From Nemesobacter sp965204665 (GTDB lineage Bacteria; Desulfobacterota_D; UBA1144; Nemesobacterales; Nemesobacteraceae), in the NCBI GenBank assembly GCA_965204665.1, contig OZ242002.1, forward strand, positions 1,240,001 to 1,304,000: a stretch of 64,000 nt of DNA, written 5' to 3'. Positions within the stretch are counted from its first letter, which is position 1. The number at the start of each line of letters is the position of its first letter. Shown piece after piece: positions 24,596 to 33,092 of the stretch. The translations under genes and the position numbers were made by a program. The notes beneath the pieces were generated by a model. That model was not told the origin of the DNA. It was given only the letters and a program-made list of their open reading frames with translations, and made no database searches.

Positions 24596-25696
24596 ATGAG
24601 AATCTGTGCAATATTTCTGGGATGTTTTCTGTTCCTGGTTTTAAACCCGTATTGGGATGCGCATTCCGAGCCGATAACACAGCCACAAAAAGAAGTAAGT
24701 CACTATTCAAAGAAAGAACAACTGGGTTCGCGAGTATTAAAATACACTCAGACTATTATCAACCACTTTCTTTCTGCCTCAGGAGGTCCTGCAGACAGAG
24801 CGGCGGATAATCTACCGACTATCCTGCCTGTTCTTTCCCAAACTCAGTGGCTTAAATATCTTGAAGGCATGACAGCATCAGCTGCCACGAAATTCGATAA
24901 AGCGTTAGATGCTAGATACCTTCAGACTAATTTGGGCGGAAGCATTCACAGGCTGCTCGACGGGGGGCATACGATCTGGGGAGCTTGGTCGAATATCGCC
25001 CGCATGTGTGCTGAAACCGGATGTTCAAGAAGAGAACAGATTGACGGGTATTTTAAAGCCTTGTTGAAAGACGCAACCACACCCAAGGGATTACCCTTTA
25101 TGACCATGGAGAAGCAGACTTATGATTCTATAGCCGGAAGGTTGAACAAGTACGGAATCAGCAGAAACTGGACTTACGATGCTCTTTCTTATGATGCTCT
25201 GGAGGTTTTCACGACGGGAATATCAGCGGGGGCAGTGGTCTATTTTCTCAAAACGGAGCAGCCTGAAGAACTGTCCGAGGTACTCGGCGCAATGGGGGTT
25301 GTAAGCATTCTTTCCGCCAACCCTGCTCTTGCTTTAGCCACGACATCCTCCGTCTTATATGCGCTTACTGCCGGAACTGATCTGAATGCGTGGGCGACGG
25401 TAGAAGGAATTGTAAAAACTTCGCTTATTTCCGGGGCGCTTGTTTTACTTCCCGGAGCGTTTTTGGTGCAGGCGCCAGTTGCAGTTGCGGTTTCAATCCT
25501 GCTGGAGAAGGGTATGACCGAGGGAAATTATCTACTCGCTAAAGAATATGTTCTTGAGAAAATATCAGCTCTGACAACTCTAGGGTTTGGTATAGGAGAA
25601 CAGGTGGTAGATACGGGTGTGGAGAAGGTAAAAACTTGGGGATTGTACAACAAAGGACTCTCAGCATTTTCTGAAATGATTCCTTTCGGTTCATAA
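24596..25696 (+). CDS. Exported protein of unknown function with hydrophobic C-terminal half
   Basis: 366 residues. The N-terminus RICAIFLGCFLFLVL is a signal peptide or anchor, followed by a polar helical region with two Cys residues (residues about 140-146). Residues about 210-325 contain several hydrophobic stretches (ALEVFTTGISAGAVVYFL, ANPALALATTSSVLYALTAG, LISGALVLLPGAFLV) consistent with membrane insertion or pore formation. I do not recognise the family. A GAGGTG sequence sits before the ATG. It lies between the P450 fusion and an outer-membrane protein gene on the same strand with gaps near 190 bp, so an operon is not assured. Confidence 0.6.
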   Translation: MRICAIFLGCFLFLVLNPYWDAHSEPITQPQKEVSHYSKKEQLGSRVLKYTQTIINHFLSASGGPADRAADNLPTILPVLSQTQWLKYLEGMTASAATKFDKALDARYLQTNLGGSIHRLLDGGHTIWGAWSNIARMCAETGCSRREQIDGYFKALLKDATTPKGLPFMTMEKQTYDSIAGRLNKYGISRNWTYDALSYDALEVFTTGISAGAVVYFLKTEQPEELSEVLGAMGVVSILSANPALALATTSSVLYALTAGTDLNAWATVEGIVKTSLISGALVLLPGAFLVQAPVAVAVSILLEKGMTEGNYLLAKEYVLEKISALTTLGFGIGEQVVDTGVEKVKTWGLYNKGLSAFSEMIPFGS

Positions 25697-25892
25697 ACTT
25701 CCTCTGAGAAAAGAGATACCATAGTTTTGCAGCATAATCGTTTACTCCCGTTTCTCGTGAGGGGTTGAAATGTCTCTGGAATTATGTAGCCTTTCCGGAA
25801 ATTACGTACCGTAGTGCGCCCGGTCGTCTGTACAGTTTTCTATCGAATTGTGTTAGGTCGGACGCTCTCTAATTGTTGAGGAGGATGTATTT

Positions 25893-26690
25893 ATGAAGAA
25901 TTCAGGGGTTGCTTCACCTTTTTTCTTGGCAGTTTTCTTTGCGTTTTGCCTTGTGTTGCCTGAAACCGGATTTTCACAGACTTCCGAAGTCAAAAAAGGA
26001 TTTTACGCGGGAGCCTTGATCGGCGTACCGTTCGCGCAGGACCTGTCGGAGCGGATTACAGTTTCCGTTATGGGTAATGATCAGAATATTCCGGCCGAGT
26101 TCTCGGTTGATTATGGAATAGGTCTCGCTGTTACGATTGGAAACAGGATTTCAGATTACTTTGCGGTTGAACTCACAGGTTCCTGGTCTAGGCAGTCAGC
26201 CGAACTTTCCGCATCTCCTCCTCCTGCTCTTCTTCAGCCGTTAGCGGCTCTGGCGACGGCTAATCCTGCTCTCGGCGCTGTTCTCGGTGACCCGCAGAAT
26301 CTTAAACTCGTCTATGACGACGGAAGACTGGTTGCGCTTCAATCCGAGATGTCCGTCCTTCTCTACCCGGTTCCGGGCGGGTTCGTAGAGCCTTATGTAG
26401 GAGGAGGCGTCGGTATTGTAAGGAGTGATTTGGAAATTGATGCGAATCAGCGGACCAAAGGGATTGTAACCGCTCTTGCGGGTGCGGGCATGCAGAACCC
26501 GGCCATTCCCGAAATTCCCGGGGATATAGACAAGACATTGACGGATTATCAGATGAGTCTTCGAGCCGGAGTGAATATACCTCTTGATTCGGTGGATGTT
26601 TCCGCGGGTTGGAACTACTACAAGACATTTAAGGATGGGAAAGACAGCACTTCCCATGTGGCGGCGGTCACCCTGAAATACTTTTTCTGA
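25893..26690 (+). CDS. Outer-membrane beta-barrel protein (OmpW/porin-like)
   Basis: A 265-residue protein. A signal peptide of about 29 residues ends near GFSQ. The mature part begins KKGFYAGALIGVPFAQD, and alternates polar and hydrophobic residues in strands (FAVELTGSWSRQSAEL, GFVEPYVGGGVGIVRSDLEI, MSLRAGVNIPLDSVDVSAGW). It ends HVAAVTLKYFF with a C-terminal Phe, the hallmark of outer-membrane barrels inserted by BamA. Eight to ten strands are plausible. GAGGAGG lies about 9 nt before the ATG. The cargo is unknown. Confidence 0.8.
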   Translation: MKNSGVASPFFLAVFFAFCLVLPETGFSQTSEVKKGFYAGALIGVPFAQDLSERITVSVMGNDQNIPAEFSVDYGIGLAVTIGNRISDYFAVELTGSWSRQSAELSASPPPALLQPLAALATANPALGAVLGDPQNLKLVYDDGRLVALQSEMSVLLYPVPGGFVEPYVGGGVGIVRSDLEIDANQRTKGIVTALAGAGMQNPAIPEIPGDIDKTLTDYQMSLRAGVNIPLDSVDVSAGWNYYKTFKDGKDSTSHVAAVTLKYFF

Positions 26691-26842
26691 TCTGTCTCTT
26701 TTTCGAGAGCAGGTCAAGTTTCCATTGTAATCTTATCTTGAGGACCTTGTCTCCCTACTCCGAGAGCCCCACGCGATTTTTCCGGCTGCAGATCACGCTG
26801 AGTCGGATTTACCATGAGTTTTTGAAGATACCAAGACTCTTT

Positions 26843-27655
26843 TTACGGCATGCTCAGCGGGTCGGGGTATATAAAATTGTAGTTAAGCGTTTCTTTGAGT
26901 CTTTTATTGGAAACTATTTTGTATTGCGGCGCTTGTTCCGACTCGAAGACCGGAGGATCGATATTGTATTTGCGGGCTTCGCGTAGGTAGTATTCCCTTC
27001 TGGTAGGGTGCTCGTCGCAGGTTGCGTTAAGCACTGCGTTTCTTATATCAAGTGCTATTACCCTGAGCACTATCTCTATACAGTCGTCGCGGTGAATGAG
27101 GTTAAGAGGGCAGTCGGGATTCAGCACGAGTTTTTTTCTTCTTATTGATTTTATCGGAGCTCTGTCGTAGCCGACAAGTCCCGAAAAGCGTAGCACGGTG
27201 GCATCGGTTTCGGGGTGGTCAAGCAGAATTCTTTCCGCGCGAAGAAGAGCCTTTCCAGACGGTTTCCCCGGAGAGATGGAATCATCTTCTGTTACTGTAT
27301 TGTTCGTGTCGGGATAAACGGAGGTTGAACTTGCAAAAATCACCACCTTTCCCGACGGGTTCGGTATTGCCTCAAGCAGGTTCTTTATCTGTTTTTCATG
27401 ATAGGTTTCAATATCGTCTCTCCGCTCGGGCGGAAAGTTTATGAACAATACATCCGAGGAGAAAAACTCACCTGTATTTTCCCCTGTTATCTCGGGATTG
27501 ATATCGACAAGGTACGGTTCTATTCCGTTTCTGGAAAGTTCCGGGAGTTTTTCAGGAGTTCTTACAGACCCTTTCACGGAAAACCCTTTTTTCTGCAGGC
27601 GTAGAGCGAGAGGTAACCCGAGCCAACCGCAGCCCAGAACGCTTACCGTTTTCAC
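26843..27655 (-). CDS. NAD-dependent epimerase/dehydratase family protein (YeeZ-like SDR)
   Basis: A 270-residue Rossmann-fold protein. It begins VSVLGCGWLGLPLALRLQKKG, with the GxGxxG NAD(P) motif. DVLFINFPPERRD and VIFASSTSVYPDTN (the SDR Ser region) follow, as in the YeeZ group of extended SDRs. The usual YxxxK is not clear. The GTG start at 27655 overlaps the stop of the DUF1289 gene (GTGA), so the two are translationally coupled and belong to the purC operon. The substrate is unknown. Confidence 0.82.
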   Translation of the reverse strand: MKTVSVLGCGWLGLPLALRLQKKGFSVKGSVRTPEKLPELSRNGIEPYLVDINPEITGENTGEFFSSDVLFINFPPERRDDIETYHEKQIKNLLEAIPNPSGKVVIFASSTSVYPDTNNTVTEDDSISPGKPSGKALLRAERILLDHPETDATVLRFSGLVGYDRAPIKSIRRKKLVLNPDCPLNLIHRDDCIEIVLRVIALDIRNAVLNATCDEHPTRREYYLREARKYNIDPPVFESEQAPQYKIVSNKRLKETLNYNFIYPDPLSMP

Positions 27656-27828
27656 CGGTTCTGTTGCTCCTCGCGAAGGTTGATCTTTTCTAAAATTTCA
27701 TCCCGTTGTTCGGGAGAGTATGAACCCCAGTTCGCTATCTCGTCGTTTGTCCGAAGGCATCCGATACAGAGACCGGTATCTTCATCAATTATACATATTC
27801 CGTTGCAGGGAGAACTGATTTTTTCCAT
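27652..27828 (-). CDS. DUF1289 small cysteine-motif protein
   Basis: A 58-residue protein beginning SPCNGICIIDEDTGLCIGC. It carries the CxxxC...CxxC pattern of DUF1289, then EIANWGSYSPEQRDEIL, the family's conserved tail. DUF1289 proteins are small, probably metal-binding, and of unknown function. The ATG at 27828 lies 4 bp after the purC stop, and the gene ends in a 4-bp GTGA overlap with the SDR gene, giving a tight purC-DUF1289-SDR operon. Confidence 0.88.
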   Translation of the reverse strand: MEKISSPCNGICIIDEDTGLCIGCLRTNDEIANWGSYSPEQRDEILEKINLREEQQNR

Positions 27829-27832
27829 AGAA

Positions 27833-28732
27833 CTATTCTCCGCAAAAAAGTTTTAAAATCTCCATGTATTTTTCTGCGGTTTTCTCCACTATTTCCGGCG
27901 GAAGTTCCGGTGCAGGCGGAATTTTATCCCACCCTGTCTGCTTCAGATAATCTCTTACGGACTGTTTGTCAAAACTCTTCTGAGAATGTCCGGGGCTGTA
28001 GTCGGCAAGGGGCCAGAATCTTGAGGAATCGGGAGTGAGTGCTTCGTCTATAAGGAGAAGTTCTCCGGTTTCAGAACACAGTCCGAACTCGAATTTCGTG
28101 TCGGCGATTATTATGCCCTTTTGTTCCGCTGTCTTCGCCGCAAGGCAATATATCTCAATGCTCGTGCTTCTTACTCTGTCCGCGAGATCCCTTCCGATAA
28201 TTTCACTCATCTGCGCAAACGTCATGTTTTCATCATGAAATCCTCTCTCGGCTTTCGTTGAGGGGGTAAACAGCGGCTCTGAAAGTTTCTGCGACTCAAC
28301 AATTCCTTTTTCCATCGGTATGGAACATATATTTCCTGTTTTGAGGTAATCTTCCCATCCTGAACCGCTTATGTATCCCCTTACGATGCATTCTACAGGG
28401 AGAGGCTTGGTCTTTTCTACGAGCATTGAACGGCCGCGAAGCGTATCCGCGAACTGAGCAAAAGGCTCGGGGAACTGTTCGGGATCAGTGGAGATCATGT
28501 GATTGCGGATTACATCTCGGGTTTTTTGGAACCAGTACTCGGAAATTCGGTTAAGCACTTCTCCTTTTCCCGGTATGCCGTTTGGAAGTACGACATCAAA
28601 AGCGGAGATACGGTCTGTGACTACGATCAGAAGACGGTTGTCCAGATCGTAGACATCCCGCACCTTTCCCTTTGAGGGTTTTGAAAATCCGATGAAGTCC
28701 GTGTCAAGTATTATTCTACTTATGGTTTTCAC
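27833..28732 (-). CDS. purC: Phosphoribosylaminoimidazole-succinocarboxamide synthase
   Basis: A 299-residue SAICAR synthetase of the longer bacterial/yeast-like class. It ligates aspartate to CAIR with ATP in purine synthesis. KPSKGKVRDVYDLDNRLLIVVTDR is the N-terminal ATP-binding signature. PVECIVRGYISGSGWEDYLK and LLIDEALTPDSSRFWP are further family signatures. The start is an ATG at 28732. The upstream region (28733-28973) has no gene other than the divergent tRNA promoter. Confidence 0.95.
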   Translation of the reverse strand: MKTISRIILDTDFIGFSKPSKGKVRDVYDLDNRLLIVVTDRISAFDVVLPNGIPGKGEVLNRISEYWFQKTRDVIRNHMISTDPEQFPEPFAQFADTLRGRSMLVEKTKPLPVECIVRGYISGSGWEDYLKTGNICSIPMEKGIVESQKLSEPLFTPSTKAERGFHDENMTFAQMSEIIGRDLADRVRSTSIEIYCLAAKTAEQKGIIIADTKFEFGLCSETGELLLIDEALTPDSSRFWPLADYSPGHSQKSFDKQSVRDYLKQTGWDKIPPAPELPPEIVEKTAEKYMEILKLFCGE

Positions 28733-28931
28733 CTGAGTTGCAGGTTTGCAGCAACGGCGACTGTCGAATTGGGAAATTACCCGAATACTTCTTCATTCTC
28801 AAGCCGGTAAAACCTGCAACATGAAGGTAAAGCCTCTCTCTGCGGAGATTGATTCCGGTGCGTGCTGCAAACCCTGTCTCTTCCATGTTCGGGTTTTGAA
28901 AACTGATGAAGTTCGCGTCAGCCGAAATCTC

Positions 28932-28959
28932 TTGACAATACGCGATAATTAAAGACAAT
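28932..28959 (+). promoter_or_regulatory. Candidate promoter of tRNA-Val
   Basis: TTGACA at 28932-28937, 16-nt spacer, GACAAT at 28954-28959, then 14 bases to the first tRNA nucleotide. The transcript may continue into thrS. Confidence 0.5.
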
Positions 28960-28973
28960 ACCCCTTTTTTGCT

Positions 28974-29048
28974 GAGCACGTAGCTCAGGGGCAGAGCACT
29001 TGCTTGACGTGCAAGGGGTCGCAGGTTCAATTCCTGCCGTGCTCACCA
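28974..29048 (+). tRNA. tRNA-Val (anticodon GAC)
   Basis: A 75-nt cloverleaf. The acceptor GAGCACG pairs with CGTGCTC, with discriminator A and an encoded CCA. The D stem is GCTC/GAGC, the anticodon stem CTTGC/GCAAG with loop TTGACGT (anticodon GAC), and the T stem GCAGG/CCTGC with loop TTCAATT. It lies 12-25 bp before thrS on the same strand. Confidence 0.93.
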
Positions 29049-29072
29049 TTGATCCGGAGGATGAATAATCGG

Positions 29073-30995
29073 ATGATAGAAGTAAGCATTTCAGGCAGGA
29101 TGGACAGGTTTCCTTCAGGCGTTGTTGTCGGAGAGGTCCTTGCAAGGCTTGACGGTGACGAACAGACGATAGGTGCCGTTGTTGACGGTCAGGTTGTTGA
29201 TTTCTGGCACAGCCTTGAGCAAAGTTGCGATGTCACTCCGGTAAAATCCAATACAGATGCCGGTTTGGGGCTCCTGAGACATACCGTCGCCCATATTCTC
29301 GCAGAAGCTGTTCAGTCTCTTTTCCCGGAGGCGAGGGTAACCATAGGTCCGGTTATAGAAAACGGATTTTACTACGATTTTGATTTCACCAGAGGTTTTA
29401 CGCCCGAGGACCTTGAAAAAATTGAGTCCGAGATGGCGAAGATAATAGGAAAAAACCACCCGATCACCAGAAAATCGGTCTCCAGAGAACAAGCCGTAGA
29501 AATTTTTTCAAAACTCGGAGAAACCTACAAAGTTGAGATAATAAACGATCTTCCGGAAGACCAGGAGATAACCATTTATGACCAAGTCGACTGGTATGAC
29601 CTCTGCAGGGGGCCTCATCTTCCCGCGACCGGTCTTGTAAAAGCGTTTCGGCTTACGGGCTCTGCCGGAGCTTACTGGAGAGGCAACGAGAAAAACCCCA
29701 TGCTTCAGAGGATTTACGGGACCGCGTTCTGGAATAAAAAAGAAATGCGCAGATACCTCGACGGTCTGGAGGAGGCGAAAAAAAGAGACCACCGCAAGCT
29801 CGGCAAAGAACTTGATCTTTTCAGCATAAACGACGAATCGGGTCCCGGTCTTGTTCTCTGGCATCCGAGAGGAGCCAGAATAAGGGGTATAATAGAGGAT
29901 TTCTGGAGAAAAGAGCATGTCCTGAGAGGATATGAGATACTTTACACCCCTCACATTGCCAAGCTTGATTTGTGGCGCTCAAGCGGCCATGTTGATTTTT
30001 ACAGAGATAATATGTTCTCTTCAATGGAAGTGGAAAACTCTGATTACCAGATAAAACCGATGAATTGTCCCTTTCACATACTGATCTACAAGTCCAAAAC
30101 TAGAAGTTACAGAGATCTTCCGGTAAGATGGGCGGAGATCGGGACCGTGTACAGGTATGAAAGGTCCGGAGTGCTTCACGGGCTTCTTCGCGTGAGAGGC
30201 TTTTCCCAGGACGACGCCCATATTTTCTGTCGTCCGGATCAGATACGACAGGAAGTTTCAGGAGTGCTTGATCTCACTCTGAATTTCCTTCGGACTTTCG
30301 GGTTTTCCGATTATGAGATTTTCCTTTCCACACGACCGGAGAAATTTGTCGGGAGCGAGGAGAATTGGGACAGGGCTGTAGAGTCCATAGAGCAATCTCT
30401 TGTTGAATCCGGTCTTGAATACAGAGTTGACCCGGGTGGTGGAGCTTTTTATGGTCCCAAGATAGACCTTAAGATAAAAGATGTTTTGGGCAGGGCTTGG
30501 CAATGTTCAACTATTCAAGTAGATTTTAACCTTCCTGAACGATTTGATATGGAGTTTGTGGGAGAGGATAACGCAAGACACACCCCTATAATGATACACA
30601 GAGCCATATTCGGTTCTATAGAGAGGTTTTTCGGGATTCTCATAGAACATTACGGCGGAGCCTTTCCGTTCTGGCTGAGTCCTGAACAGATAAGGGTGGC
30701 TTCCGTTGGGCGGAATCAGACTGAATATTGTGAGGATATATGCAGAAAACTTTGTGCGGCGGGACTGCGCGCCGAGGCTGATTTGAGAAACGAAAAACTC
30801 GGCTATAAGGTCAGAGAGGCGCAGACGATGAAAATTCCTTATCTCCTTGTTGCTGGAGAAAAAGAGGTTCAGACCGGAACTGTTGCTCCCAGAAAATACG
30901 GTGCCGGCGCCATGGATGCGCTGTCATTAGATGATTTCATTGAGACCGCGTCAAGGGAAAACAATCCGTACAACCGGATGGAGGCAAGGGCATAG
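29073..30995 (+). CDS. thrS: Threonyl-tRNA synthetase
   Basis: 640 residues, the usual ThrRS length. Residues 1-62 are the TGS domain and about 70-220 the editing domain (RHTVAHILAEAVQSLFPEA, with HxxxH zinc-like residues). The class II core has motif 2 MNCPFHILIYKSKTRSYRDLP and the zinc Cys, and motif 3 lies in APHR-like TPIMIHRAIFGSIERFF. The C-terminal part is the anticodon-binding domain. The open frame runs back through the tRNA to 29004, but the true start is ATG 29073 (GGAGG at 29056-29060) or ATG 29061. Its stop TAG overlaps the infC start codon. This is the classical thrS-infC-rpmI-rplT arrangement. Confidence 0.95.
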   Translation: MIEVSISGRMDRFPSGVVVGEVLARLDGDEQTIGAVVDGQVVDFWHSLEQSCDVTPVKSNTDAGLGLLRHTVAHILAEAVQSLFPEARVTIGPVIENGFYYDFDFTRGFTPEDLEKIESEMAKIIGKNHPITRKSVSREQAVEIFSKLGETYKVEIINDLPEDQEITIYDQVDWYDLCRGPHLPATGLVKAFRLTGSAGAYWRGNEKNPMLQRIYGTAFWNKKEMRRYLDGLEEAKKRDHRKLGKELDLFSINDESGPGLVLWHPRGARIRGIIEDFWRKEHVLRGYEILYTPHIAKLDLWRSSGHVDFYRDNMFSSMEVENSDYQIKPMNCPFHILIYKSKTRSYRDLPVRWAEIGTVYRYERSGVLHGLLRVRGFSQDDAHIFCRPDQIRQEVSGVLDLTLNFLRTFGFSDYEIFLSTRPEKFVGSEENWDRAVESIEQSLVESGLEYRVDPGGGAFYGPKIDLKIKDVLGRAWQCSTIQVDFNLPERFDMEFVGEDNARHTPIMIHRAIFGSIERFFGILIEHYGGAFPFWLSPEQIRVASVGRNQTEYCEDICRKLCAAGLRAEADLRNEKLGYKVREAQTMKIPYLLVAGEKEVQTGTVAPRKYGAGAMDALSLDDFIETASRENNPYNRMEARA

Positions 30996-31531
30996 CTAGG
31001 AGGAAATCCAATTTCAGACCGCGTACGCCGGAAACCCGGATCAACAAAAGAATAACCGCAAAAGAGGTTAGACTTATAGATGTTAATGGGGAACAACTCG
31101 GGGTTGTAGATATTGAAGAGGCGTTGCGGATATCCGAAGCGAAAGAAGTTGACCTAGTCGAAGTCGCATCCAATGCCAGCCCGCCCGTGTGCAGGTTGAT
31201 GGATTACGGTAAGTTCAAGTATGAACTTAAGAAACAGAAAAGTGCCAAGAGACAGAAAGACCAGACGATAAAGGAGATAAAATTCCGTCCCAACATAGGG
31301 GAGCACGACCTTGAAGTCAAGATAAACCGCATGAGAAGTTTTCTTGAGGCGGGTCATAAGACCAAAATGAGGATATTTTTTCGGGGCAGGGAAATAGTTC
31401 ACTCGGAGTTGGGGCGCTTGCTGGCGAAGGATGTGTGCGAGCAGCTCTCCGATGTCGCTTCAGTGGATATGGAACCCAAAATAGAAGGTAAGAACCTTAT
31501 CGCGGTACTTGCCCCGGCAAAGAAAAAGTGA
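30992..31531 (+). CDS. infC: Translation initiation factor IF-3, starting at a rare ATA codon
   Basis: 179 residues if started at ATA 30992-30994. The N-terminus ARRKSNFRPRTPETRINKRI and the linker (YELKKQKSAKRQKDQTIKEI) match IF-3, and the C-terminal domain (PNIGEHDLEVKINRM, KTKMRIFFRGREIVH) is complete. The first ATG/GTG/TTG in frame is far inside the N-terminal domain (31124). The ATA has GGAGG (30980-30984) seven bases upstream and overlaps the thrS stop (ATAG). Rare AUU/AUC/AUA starts are characteristic of infC and allow IF-3 to repress its own translation. Confidence 0.9.
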   Translation: MARRKSNFRPRTPETRINKRITAKEVRLIDVNGEQLGVVDIEEALRISEAKEVDLVEVASNASPPVCRLMDYGKFKYELKKQKSAKRQKDQTIKEIKFRPNIGEHDLEVKINRMRSFLEAGHKTKMRIFFRGREIVHSELGRLLAKDVCEQLSDVASVDMEPKIEGKNLIAVLAPAKKK

Positions 31532-31543
31532 GGTTTTAACAAT

Positions 31544-31741
31544 ATGCCTAAGATGAAAACGAACCGTAGCGCTGCAAAAAGATTTTCCGTTACGGGAGGT
31601 GGAAAAGTAAGAAGAAACAAGGGCGGCAAGAGCCATATAAACGTGAAGAAAAGTTCGAGGAGAATGAGGCGGCTCTTGGAACCGGACTTTATCGAGGGTT
31701 CCGCGGCTAAAAGAATACGGACATATGTTCCCTACCTTTAA
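31544..31741 (+). CDS. rpmI: 50S ribosomal protein L35
   Basis: A 65-residue basic protein. MPKMKTNRSAAKRFSVTGGG and KVRRNKGGKSHINVKKS are the L35 signature. It sits 12 bp after infC and 30 bp before rplT in the conserved operon. Confidence 0.96.
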   Translation: MPKMKTNRSAAKRFSVTGGGKVRRNKGGKSHINVKKSSRRMRRLLEPDFIEGSAAKRIRTYVPYL

Positions 31742-31771
31742 ACTTGATACCGGGGCAAACGGAGAAGACAG

Positions 31772-32122
31772 ATGCGAATAAAAAGAGGAGTTACTTCGAG
31801 AAGAAGGAAGAAAAGAGTTCTCAAACTTGCCAAGGGGTACTGGGGGAGAAGAAAAAGCAATTTCAGAAGGGCTAAGGAGACCATACTGAGGGCTCTTGCC
31901 TATGCCTACAGGGACAGGCGTACGAGGAAGAGGGATTTCAGGGCGCTGTGGATAATGAGAATAAACGCGGGGGTAAGGCCCCTCGGTCTTTCTTACAGCA
32001 AGTTCATGGGCGCGCTTAAAAAGGCAAACATAGACATTGACAGAAAATCTCTTTCGGAACTTGCGGTCAGGAAACCCGAGAGTTTCAAGGCCGTAGTAGA
32101 ACTGGCAGCATCAAACGACTGA
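31772..32122 (+). CDS. rplT: 50S ribosomal protein L20
   Basis: A 116-residue basic protein with VTSRRRKKRVLKLAKGYWG and RDRRTRKRDFRALWIMRINA, diagnostic of L20, an early assembly protein. It is the last gene of the thrS-infC-rpmI-rplT run and converges on the glycosylase gene 15 bp away, with no obvious hairpin terminator between them. Confidence 0.96.
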   Translation: MRIKRGVTSRRRKKRVLKLAKGYWGRRKSNFRRAKETILRALAYAYRDRRTRKRDFRALWIMRINAGVRPLGLSYSKFMGALKKANIDIDRKSLSELAVRKPESFKAVVELAASND

Positions 32123-32137
32123 CAAGAAACATCCGGC

Positions 32138-32857
32138 CTAGGAGAAAGCATTCGCGTCCGAATCTGCTCGGACGGGGTTTTTCTCAGGGTCGTGAGGATC
32201 ATATTTAAGCGGGCAGTCGTCACACTCAGCCTTCTTTTTTCTGCAGTGAAGTTTTCCCGTCTTTACTATAAGCGCGTGGTACTCTCCGAAAATCTCCGTG
32301 TCCTCCCGAAGACTTTCCGTAAACAGTTCTTGTACCTGCGCGTAATCTGCGCTTTGGGGAATCAGGTGGTGACGGTAAAGAATCCTGCGTGAGTAGGCGT
32401 CAACCACGAACACCGGTTTTCCAAGGGCGTACAGAAGAATGGAATCAGCTGTTTCTTCCCCGATGCCGTTTACAGAAATCAGTTTCTTTCTCAGGATGTT
32501 CTTGTCTTCCCCAATCATGTTCTTCATATTCCCTCCGTAGTGAGCGAAGAGGAACTCGACGAAATTTCGGAGTCTTTCTGCTTTGAGGTTGTGATATCCG
32601 CAGGGGCGTATAAGGATGGAGAGATGCTCTGCGGAGATTGACCGGAGTCTGCGCGCAGAAAGTAGAGAGTTCTCCCTAAGCGCTGATATCGCCTTCTCTG
32701 CGTTTTTCCACGAGGTGTTCTGAGTAAGTATGGCGCCCACAGCGCATTCAAACCTTGTCTGTGCCGGCCACCAGTGCTGCGGTCCGTATTTTCTGTAGAG
32801 GGCGGTATAGAAATTCTGTATTCGGTCTCTATAAATTTCTGGATTTTGTAAATTCAT
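32138..32857 (-). CDS. HhH-GPD DNA glycosylase (endonuclease III/MagIII-like)
   Basis: A 239-residue protein with the endonuclease III fold. ILTQNTSWKNAEKAI is the N-terminal signature. The helix-hairpin-helix LISVNGIGEETADSILLY is followed by FVVDAYSRRIL with the catalytic Asp. The Lys of bifunctional EndoIII (in the GxGxKTA position) is Glu here, so the enzyme is probably a monofunctional base glycosylase, as in the MagIII/3-methyladenine group. The C-terminal iron-sulfur loop HCRKKKAECDDCPLKYDP has three of the usual four cysteines. The base specificity is not readable. Confidence 0.82.
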   Translation of the reverse strand: MNLQNPEIYRDRIQNFYTALYRKYGPQHWWPAQTRFECAVGAILTQNTSWKNAEKAISALRENSLLSARRLRSISAEHLSILIRPCGYHNLKAERLRNFVEFLFAHYGGNMKNMIGEDKNILRKKLISVNGIGEETADSILLYALGKPVFVVDAYSRRILYRHHLIPQSADYAQVQELFTESLREDTEIFGEYHALIVKTGKLHCRKKKAECDDCPLKYDPHDPEKNPVRADSDANAFS

Positions 32858-33092
32858 CCTACCTTCCTATCGGCAAATAAATGATCCGCTACAAAAATAC
32901 GGCTGTTTTAGTACCGTGGACTTGATTTTTCCGCGGTAAATTATGCTCCTTGTTTAGACAAAGTGCTTTATGTGTTCTCATTTCAGTTGCGGAAGTGATG
33001 GGTTTCGCTAAAGTCCGAAAAGGTTAATTGCACAGCTCTAAAGTCGGCGGTATAGAGCCGTCACCGAGCGTCGTGCTTAGTGAGACCGTGCC

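Noticed and set aside
29004..29072. An N-terminal extension of thrS reading through the tRNA
   Set aside because: This stretch is tRNA-Val sequence; ThrRS homology starts at MIEVSISG, and the ATGs at 29061/29073 have a ribosome binding site.
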